DNA from: Actinoplanes liguriensis
GTDB lineage: Bacteria; Actinomycetota; Actinomycetes; Mycobacteriales; Micromonosporaceae
Length of the DNA stretch: 6,935 nt
Assembly: GCA_000715855.1 (NCBI GenBank)
Contig: KL571355.1
Span: 5,646-12,580 of the forward strand
Reading direction: 5' to 3'
This document shows, piece by piece, positions 1 to 4,027 of the stretch. Numbering within the stretch: position 1 is the stretch's first letter; each line of letters starts with the position of its first letter. The translations under genes and the position numbers were made by a program. The notes beneath the pieces were generated by a model, which saw only the letters and a list, made by a program, of their open reading frames with translations, did no database searches and had not been told where the DNA came from.

Positions 1-18
1 GATGTGTATAAGAGACAG
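1..18 (+). other. Tn5/Nextera mosaic-end adapter remnant (artefact)
   Basis: The first 18 bases match the 19-bp hyperactive Tn5 mosaic end used in Nextera tagmentation libraries (GATGTGTATAAGAGACAG, lacking only the leading A). The natural sequence begins at base 19, in the middle of a phosphatase gene. The stretch is low in GC compared with everything around it. It is almost certainly untrimmed library adapter at a contig end and should not be annotated as biology or as a transposon. Any open frame running through it is spurious in that part. Confidence 0.96.
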
Positions 19-20
19 GG

Positions 21-230
21 GACACGCTGGTCATGTACACCGACGGGCTGACCGAGAGCCGGGACCGGGAGGGCCGCATGTTCGAGGACGCGGCGCTGCC
101 GGGAGCCCTGGAACGGCTCCGGGACGTCGCGCCGCAGACGTTGGTCCGGGAGCTGAGCACGGCCGCGACCGGGTTCGGGACCAGCGGCGCCGACGACATC
201 GCCATCCTCGCGATCGGGGTGTCACCGTGA
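21..230 (+). CDS. PP2C/SpoIIE-type serine phosphatase, C-terminal fragment (5' truncated)
   Basis: Only the last 69 or so residues are present, entering in frame from the adapter junction. They begin DTLVMYTDGLTESRD (preceded by a Gly codon that uses the last adapter base) and end GADDIAILAIG. The first block matches the conserved GD-LVLYTDGLTEARD motif of SpoIIE/RsbU-type PP2C phosphatases, with the metal-binding Asp in YTDG. The final GADDIA-L block is the conserved last motif, including its metal-ligand Asp. In this family such enzymes dephosphorylate anti-anti-sigma factors in partner-switching cascades, and their sensor domains (GAF, PAS or receiver) lie upstream; here those would be off the contig. 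The TGA stop overlaps the GTG of the next gene (GTGA), so the two are probably translationally coupled. The family is confident; the target and input signal are unknown. Confidence 0.88.
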   Translation, partial: DTLVMYTDGLTESRDREGRMFEDAALPGALERLRDVAPQTLVRELSTAATGFGTSGADDIAILAIGVSP

Positions 231-682
231 CGGATTCAATCCTGGTCGTCGAGAGCTCACCCGAGGGCGTGGCGGCGATCGAACGGGCGATCAGCCGCTC
301 GCACCCGCGGATCCGCCTGGAGTTCCTCGGCTCCGGCGACGAGGTGCTGCCCCGGCTGACCGCGCACGGCGCCGCCCTGCCCGGGATCATGCTGCTCTGC
401 CTGACCGTGCCGGGCGGGGGCACCATGCCGGGCGAGGGCGCCATGCCCGGCGAGGGCGGTCTCGCGGTGATCCGGCAGGTCCGCGCGGACGCCACGCTGA
501 ACGCGATCCGCATCGTCGTGTTCACGTCCTCGGAGGACCAGGCCGAGGCGGACGCCTGCTACGCCGCGGGCGCCGACAGCTACATCTACAAGCCGGTCAG
601 CTTCGCCCTGTTCCAGACCGTGCTGCGCCAGACCCTGGACTACTGGGGAAACGTCGCCGCGCCCCCGCCCACCCAGACCTGA
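227..682 (+). CDS. Stand-alone response-regulator receiver-like protein lacking the phosphoacceptor Asp
   Basis: This 151-aa protein consists of one CheY-like receiver fold. The GTG start at 227 is chosen because the receiver's first beta strand (SILVVE) follows at once and because it overlaps the phosphatase stop. Visible landmarks are a degenerate acidic pocket (E9-S10 where two acidic residues are usual), beta-3 IMLLCLTVP at about 54-62, the beta-4 Thr (T100 in VVFTSS), and the conserved Lys (K122 in YKPVS). The position normally held by the phosphorylated Asp (LLDL-MP) is Cys58 (LLCLTVP). Between beta-3 and GLAVIRQVRAD there is an extra Gly-rich insertion, residues 66-77, made of two TMPGEG/AMPGEG copies. 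No output domain follows. The remaining pattern resembles the small Rcp1/CheY-type regulators found beside phosphatase or kinase genes. It probably acts as a pseudo-receiver or protein-binding module with the upstream phosphatase, which is inference. Confidence 0.85.
   Translation: MTDSILVVESSPEGVAAIERAISRSHPRIRLEFLGSGDEVLPRLTAHGAALPGIMLLCLTVPGGGTMPGEGAMPGEGGLAVIRQVRADATLNAIRIVVFTSSEDQAEADACYAAGADSYIYKPVSFALFQTVLRQTLDYWGNVAAPPPTQT
422..457 (+). repeat. In-frame 18-bp tandem duplication inside the receiver gene
   Basis: Two codon-aligned 18-bp units lie at 422-439 and 440-457. They match at 16 of 18 bases and encode TMPGEG then AMPGEG. They fall in the loop after beta-3, next to the position of the missing phosphoacceptor Asp, and lengthen this loop compared with ordinary receivers. 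A third, weaker echo (VPGGG) precedes them. Confidence 0.85.
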
Positions 683-758
683 CCCCTCACCCCCACAGCC
701 GGCCCCCGCCGTGGTTATCCCACCCCCAGAACCACAGCCAGCCCCAGCCCACCACCGC

Positions 759-912
759 GAGCCGGCAACCACGGTCGTGAACGGCGCGGGAATCGCCCTC
801 AGCGCCAGCCCGCGCGGGCGAGCTGGCAACCACGGTCGAAACGGCCCCAAAAATCGCCGCCAGCGCCAGCCCGCCACCGTGAACGGCGCGGAAATCGCCG
901 TCAGGGCCGGCC
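759..912. repeat. Degenerate ~55-bp intergenic repeat, two full copies and one partial
   Basis: Copy A (759-813) and copy B (820-874) are both 55 bp and align over most of their length. They share a GGCAACCACGGTCG block, then AACGG, then AATCGCC, then CAGCGCCAGCCCGC. Copy C (875-912) is a partial copy containing GTGAACGGCGCG and AAATCGCCGTCAG. In copy C the core forms a perfect 6-bp inverted repeat, ACGGCG (883-888) and CGCCGT (896-901), around a 7-nt loop; copy A keeps only a GGCG/CGCC stem. The pattern resembles REP-like intergenic repeats. Whether it is dispersed in the genome cannot be seen from this window. Confidence 0.7.
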
Positions 913-959
913 GACGAGGGTGGGCGGGGCGGCTGGAGCGGCGGGTTCCGGGGATCACT

Positions 960-1003
960 GGGGGACAACTGGGGGTTGTGTGGGGGTATTTCGGTTTTGG
1001 GGG
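960..1003 (+). other. Four 5-G tracts, potential G-quadruplex
   Basis: Runs of five G occur at 960-964, 971-975, 982-986 and 999-1003, with spacers of 6, 6 and 12 nt. The first three start exactly 11 bp apart. An inverted repeat, ACAAC (965-969) with GTTGT (975-979), lies inside. The array ends 3 bp before a TATACT hexamer. The tracts fit a G-quadruplex on the + strand; folding is inferred, and the 12-nt last loop is long. Confidence 0.6.
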
Positions 1004-1006
1004 TTT

Positions 1007-1012
1007 TATACT
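1007..1012 (+). promoter_or_regulatory. Candidate -10 hexamer (TATACT) for the TPR gene
   Basis: TATACT matches the bacterial -10 consensus at 5 of 6 positions and lies in the only AT-rich patch of the gap, 33 bp before the GTG start. It would give a leader of about 27 nt containing the GGAGG. No good -35 hexamer sits 16-18 bp upstream, where the sequence is the G-tract region, so the call is tentative. Confidence 0.4.
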
Positions 1013-1045
1013 TGATCTCGGTGGGGCGTCAGCGGTGGAGGTCGG

Positions 1046-2047
1046 GTGGCGGAGATCTACCGGAGCGTCAACGCCGCGGGGAGCGTGGCCGCGGCGGAGA
1101 ACGAGCGTGGCGAGATGCTGCGCCGGGCGGGACGCCCCGGGGAGGCGGCCGGGCACTTCGAGCGGGCCTTGGAGTCGCTCGGGGCGGTGACAGAGCCGGA
1201 TCCCGGGACGCATTCGGCGATTCTCAACAACTTGGCGCTGACGGCGTACCAGCAGGGTGATCTCGGCCGGGCGCGGCGCTGCCTGGTGCGGTCGTTGCAG
1301 GTCGGGCCGCTGGTCGGGGATCCGGTGGGCCGGGCGATCACCTACGACAATCTCGGCGTGGTCGAGGTGGAGCTGGCCCGCCAGTCCGGCGCGAGTGAGG
1401 TGGAGCTGGCCCGCCGGTCCCGCGCGGGTGAGGTGGAGCTCGCCCGGCGGGCCGGCGCGGGGGCCGCGCGAGCCGCGGTTCACCTGAGTGAGGCGGAGGG
1501 GTGTTTCGCGGCGGCGGAGCGGCTGTTCCGAAGTGTGCTGCCCGAGGCCGTCGACGACTATCTGCGATCGGTGCTGAATCGGGTGGACGCGGCGGAGATC
1601 CAGGGCGACACCGAGCGGATGGACCGGTTGACCAGGCACGCGGCGGAGCTGGCCACGCATCGCGCGATCGCTCCGGAGAACGCGCTGGAGGCGGTGACGA
1701 TGCGCGGCACCTTCCTGCACCGGCACCGGGGGCGTCCGCGGCGAGCGGTGGAGCTGATGACCGCCCGGCTTCCGGCGCTGCTGCCGGACTGCCCGCCCGA
1801 GCGGAACGCCTCGGCGCTGGTCGTGCTGCTCGCGGCCGCGGGGGCGACCGGCGACCCGGCCCTGGTCCAGGATGTGACGGCACGGATCGCGGAGCTCGGC
1901 GGCGATCCGGCCGCAACCCCGGTGTCCGGGCGGAGGGCCGGCGCCCGGGCGGATGGCCGCGCCCGGGACATGGCTGCCGAAGAGCGCGATCCGGACGAAT
2001 GGAGCGGGCGGGGCAAGAGCGCGGCGAAAACGGCGGGCCGGGGTTAA
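1046..2047 (+). CDS. TPR-like helical repeat protein with internal 11-residue tandem repeats
   Basis: This 333-aa protein is Ala-, Arg- and Leu-rich and has no signal peptide or membrane segment. GTG 1046 is chosen because GGAGG (1037-1041) lies just before it, though the 4-nt spacing is short; a later ATG (1115) is possible. TPR-type helix pairs are visible: residues 14-46 (AENERGEMLRRAGRPGEAAG pattern), 57-85 (ILNNLALTAYQQGDLGRARR, the clearest TPR) and 97-116 (AITYDNLGVVEVELA). They continue, degenerate, through 140-165 and 170-205. Three 11-residue units (EVELARxSxAx) at residues 107-139 extend one helix. The C-terminal tail, from about residue 292, is Arg/Gly-rich and probably disordered. 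TPR proteins are scaffolds for protein-protein contacts. No catalytic or DNA-binding domain is visible, so the partner is unknown. It ends 9 bp before the esterase and may be co-transcribed with it. Confidence 0.8.
   Translation: MAEIYRSVNAAGSVAAAENERGEMLRRAGRPGEAAGHFERALESLGAVTEPDPGTHSAILNNLALTAYQQGDLGRARRCLVRSLQVGPLVGDPVGRAITYDNLGVVEVELARQSGASEVELARRSRAGEVELARRAGAGAARAAVHLSEAEGCFAAAERLFRSVLPEAVDDYLRSVLNRVDAAEIQGDTERMDRLTRHAAELATHRAIAPENALEAVTMRGTFLHRHRGRPRRAVELMTARLPALLPDCPPERNASALVVLLAAAGATGDPALVQDVTARIAELGGDPAATPVSGRRAGARADGRARDMAAEERDPDEWSGRGKSAAKTAGRG
1364..1462 (+). repeat. Three tandem in-frame 33-bp repeats in the TPR gene
   Basis: The units are 1364-1396, 1397-1429 and 1430-1462, with no gaps and in codon register. 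Units 1 and 2 match at 30 of 33 bases, and units 2 and 3 at 28 of 33. They encode EVELARQSGAS, EVELARRSRAG and EVELARRAGAG. The high DNA identity points to recent slippage or unequal-exchange duplication. An 11-residue amphipathic period would extend a helix without breaking its surface. Confidence 0.92.
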
Positions 2048-2055
2048 CGTACGTT
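2045..2055 (+). promoter_or_regulatory. Candidate -10 (TAACGT) overlapping a 10-bp palindrome before the esterase start
   Basis: TAACGT (2045-2050) lies 6 nt before ATG 2057, and its first three bases are the TAA stop of the TPR gene. It overlaps a perfect palindrome, AACGTACGTT (2046-2055). There is no Shine-Dalgarno sequence before the ATG. TANNNT about 7 nt before an ATG is the usual layout of leaderless actinobacterial genes. No convincing -35 is seen, so read-through from the TPR gene is an equal alternative. Confidence 0.4.
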
Positions 2056-2056
2056 C

Positions 2057-2737
2057 ATGGGAGCGGGCCGCTGGCGACGGATTCGCCTGCCACTGCCCGC
2101 CCTGCGTGCCACGGTCACCGCGCGCGTGTGGTCGCCCGCGAACGACACCGACCGCCTGCTGATCGCCCACGACGGGCCGGACTACCAGGGTCTTGCCGAG
2201 CATGCCGCCCGGGCGAACCGCTATCACCTGGCCCTGCTCCCGGCCCGGGAGCGCAACGACTGGTATTCGGCCTGTCCCGCGTACGCGCAAGCCTTGGGTC
2301 TGGAGATTCTGCCCCGCCTGCGGTCCCGTCTGGGCGCTCGCCGTGCCGTCGGCGCCGGGGCCAGTCTCGGCGCGCTCGCCATGTTGCACGCGCAGCGCAC
2401 CCATCCGGCCGGTTTCGCCGGGCTCTTCCTCCAGTCGGGAAGTTTCTTCCAGCCGCGCCACGATCGGCAGGAGTCCGGCTTCATCCACTGGCCGCGGATC
2501 ATCCGGTACGTCCGCCGGGTGCTCACCGCGCCGAGTGGACCGGCCGTGCCGGCGACGCTGACCTGCGGCGCCGCCGAGGAGAACCTGGCGAACAACCGGG
2601 ACATGGCGGATGCCCTGCGCGTTCAGGGGTATCCCGCGGTTCTCGCCGTCGGTCCGGGCGGGCACGACTGGGCGAGCTGGCGGAACGCCCTGGATCCGCA
2701 CCTGACCGCGCTGCTGAGTGAAGCCTGGCCGGACTGA
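2057..2737 (+). CDS. Esterase-family alpha/beta hydrolase (PF00756-like)
   Basis: This 226-aa protein lacks a signal peptide and is probably cytoplasmic. The fold and catalytic triad are readable: an early strand with LLIAHDGPDY (residues 34-43), the nucleophile elbow GASLG with Ser103, the acid in CGAAEEN (Glu174 or Glu175), and His203 in GGHDW. GLFLQSGSFF (122-131) and the final GGHDWASWRNAL block are typical of the Fes/enterochelin-esterase-like and antigen-85-like superfamily. Family members hydrolyse or transfer ester-linked acyl groups; the substrate here is unknown. ATG 2057 is the first start after the TPR gene and has no SD. The next gene begins 16 bp after the stop with a strong SD, so the pair is very likely one operon. 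Pairing with an ATP-grasp enzyme suggests one makes and the other breaks, or matures, an acyl/amide product, which is inference. Confidence 0.86.
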   Translation: MGAGRWRRIRLPLPALRATVTARVWSPANDTDRLLIAHDGPDYQGLAEHAARANRYHLALLPARERNDWYSACPAYAQALGLEILPRLRSRLGARRAVGAGASLGALAMLHAQRTHPAGFAGLFLQSGSFFQPRHDRQESGFIHWPRIIRYVRRVLTAPSGPAVPATLTCGAAEENLANNRDMADALRVQGYPAVLAVGPGGHDWASWRNALDPHLTALLSEAWPD

Positions 2738-2742
2738 CAACT

Positions 2743-2748
2743 AGGAGG
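2743..2748 (+). promoter_or_regulatory. Shine-Dalgarno AGGAGG fixing the ATP-grasp start
   Basis: AGGAGG is a perfect SD core, 5 nt before GTG 2754. It lies in the 16-bp gap after the esterase stop and decides the start codon of the ATP-grasp gene. It is the strongest ribosome-binding site in the window. Confidence 0.9.
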
Positions 2749-2753
2749 CGACC

Positions 2754-3995
2754 GTGGCCGACGTCGAGCACACCATCGGGCTGCTGCTGGGCACCGAGGA
2801 CGACTGGCCACGTGCCTTCGAGTCGCTGTTGCGCCGGCTCGGCACGGTCACCGGCCCGGACGGGCGCTCGCACCGGACTCGCTCGGTGCGGGTCACGATC
2901 GAGCCGTTCAACCTGCGGTACAAGCCGCAGCACGACCTGGTGATCGACCGGCTGGCGTACTGGTACTACCACCCCCGCGAGTGGTTGAAGAAGATCGCGC
3001 TGATGGACGGCGTGTACCTGCTGAACAGCCCGTTCACGTTCCAGTCGATGGAGAAGCACGCGGCGTACTGCGCGATGATGCGGCTCGGGCTGAAGGTTCC
3101 GGAGACGGTGCTGGTGCCGTTCAAGAACCCGCTGGACAACTCGCGCTGGGCGTACACGGCGGCCCGCTACAACCGCCCGTTCGACCTGGAGGCGACGGCC
3201 GCGTCGGTCGGCTATCCGCTGTACATGAAGCCGTACGACGGCGGCGCCTGGGTCGGCGTCTCGAAGATCCGCAACTCGGAGGAGCTGCATGCGGCGTACG
3301 ACGCGTCCGGCGAGCGGCTGATGCACCTGCAGGCGTCGGTCGAGGGCTACGACGTGTTCGCCCGCTCGCTGACGATCGGCCCGGAGACGATGGTGATGCG
3401 GTTCCGGCCGGATCAGCCGATGCACGGGCGCTACGAGGTCGACCACAACTTCCTGTCGGATGCGGCCGGCGACGAGGTGGTGACCATCTCGCGGCTGGTG
3501 AACGCGTTCTTCCGGTGGGAGTTCAACTCGTGCGAGTCGCTGGTGCGCGGCGACGAGGTGTACCCGATCGACTATGCGAACGCCTGCCCGGATGTGGCGC
3601 TGACCTCGCTGCACTACTACTTCCCGTGGGCGATGGCGGCGCTGCTGCGGTGGACGGTGTTCTGCGTGGTCACCGGGCGCACGATGCGACTGGACACCGA
3701 CATGGGGGACTATTTCGCCGTGGCCGATGATCCGGATCGGTCGTACGGGGAAAGGCTTTCGGGTTATCGGGATCTTGCCGACCGCTATTTCGAGCTCGAT
3801 CGCTACCGGGAGTTCTGCGACAAGCATCTGAGCAATGTCGACGCGGTCGTCTACGACTGGGTGACCTCGGACGAGTTCCGTTCGCTGCTGCGCGAGACGG
3901 TGCGGGCGATGTTCCCGGTGCACGAGCACGAGAAGTTCCTCGCGCACTTCGGCGGGCTGATCGATGCGTGGATTCGCGACCAGGGGCGTTGTTGA
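2754..3995 (+). CDS. ATP-grasp domain protein (carboxylate-amine ligase-like), substrate unknown
   Basis: This 413-aa protein is probably cytosolic. The segment from NSPFTFQSMEKHAAY (91-105) to LGLKVPETVLVP (111-122) matches the pre-ATP-grasp pattern of the RimK/D-Ala-D-Ala ligase superfamily: Asn, then a conserved Lys, then VP-T. An ATP-binding Lys and Gly-rich loop follow in YPLYMKPYDGGAWVGVSK (Lys159, loop 162-169). A likely metal-ligand segment is YPIDYANACPD (270-280), with Asp273 and Asn276 where E-N is common. Family enzymes form an acyl-phosphate from a carboxylate and ATP, then join it to an amine or other nucleophile. The 130-residue C-terminal part, rich in aromatic and acidic residues, is not recognised and may bind substrate. 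Its SD and 16-bp spacing tie it to the esterase upstream. Its stop codon lies inside the -35 box of the cellulase promoter. Confidence 0.83.
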   Translation: MADVEHTIGLLLGTEDDWPRAFESLLRRLGTVTGPDGRSHRTRSVRVTIEPFNLRYKPQHDLVIDRLAYWYYHPREWLKKIALMDGVYLLNSPFTFQSMEKHAAYCAMMRLGLKVPETVLVPFKNPLDNSRWAYTAARYNRPFDLEATAASVGYPLYMKPYDGGAWVGVSKIRNSEELHAAYDASGERLMHLQASVEGYDVFARSLTIGPETMVMRFRPDQPMHGRYEVDHNFLSDAAGDEVVTISRLVNAFFRWEFNSCESLVRGDEVYPIDYANACPDVALTSLHYYFPWAMAALLRWTVFCVVTGRTMRLDTDMGDYFAVADDPDRSYGERLSGYRDLADRYFELDRYREFCDKHLSNVDAVVYDWVTSDEFRSLLRETVRAMFPVHEHEKFLAHFGGLIDAWIRDQGRC

Positions 3996-4021
3996 CGCGG
4001 TGACACGTTGGTAATCAATAT
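3992..4021 (+). promoter_or_regulatory. Candidate sigma-70-type promoter of the cellulase gene, leaderless layout
   Basis: TTGACG (3992-3997) is a 5/6 match to the -35 consensus and contains the TGA stop of the ATP-grasp gene. After an 18-bp spacer, CAATAT (4016-4021) is a weaker -10, ending 6 nt before ATG 4028. The transcription start would then fall at or next to the A of the ATG. There is no SD between this promoter and the ATG, which agrees with a leaderless mRNA. The start site is predicted, not shown. Confidence 0.55.
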
Positions 4022-4027
4022 GTCTCC

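Larger units (their letters stand above)
683..1045. other. 363-bp non-coding region with repeats and G-tracts
   Basis: No convincing gene lies here. Open frames in this stretch have low-complexity translations and no recognisable motifs. From left to right it holds a C-rich run after the receiver stop (683-760), a cluster of degenerate repeats (759-912), a G-rich stretch with four 5-G tracts (960-1003), and an AT-rich promoter-like patch (1004-1014). A purine-rich leader with GGAGG (1037-1041) then precedes the TPR gene. I saw no clear rho-independent terminator after 682. Confidence 0.75.

Noticed and set aside
2..226. N-terminal extension of the receiver gene back to base 2
   Set aside because: It would run through adapter sequence and out of frame across the phosphatase tail. 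The receiver fold starts right after GTG 227.
683..720. Possible terminator after the receiver gene
   Set aside because: A CCAC/GTGG pairing is visible, but the inner bases do not pair and no U-tract follows.
687..968. Antisense small gene in the intergenic gap
   Set aside because: Its translation simply mirrors the 55-bp repeats and is rich in Ala/Gly/Trp, with no ribosome-binding site or family pattern.
257..2740. Very long antisense open frame (about 827 codons)
   Set aside because: It is an artefact of high GC and strong third-position bias opposite real + strand genes. The translation is Arg/Pro/Gly/His-rich and has no family motif, and it crosses several well-supported genes and a non-coding gap.
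3601..3680. Possible membrane segment in the ATP-grasp protein (hydrophobic residues about 284-308)
   Set aside because: The stretch is interrupted by Arg, Pro and many aromatic residues and lies just after the metal-ligand segment of a soluble fold; a buried helix is more likely.
4020..4022. Alternative ATG upstream of the cellulase start
   Set aside because: It is in a different reading frame and does not lead into the signal peptide or CBM.
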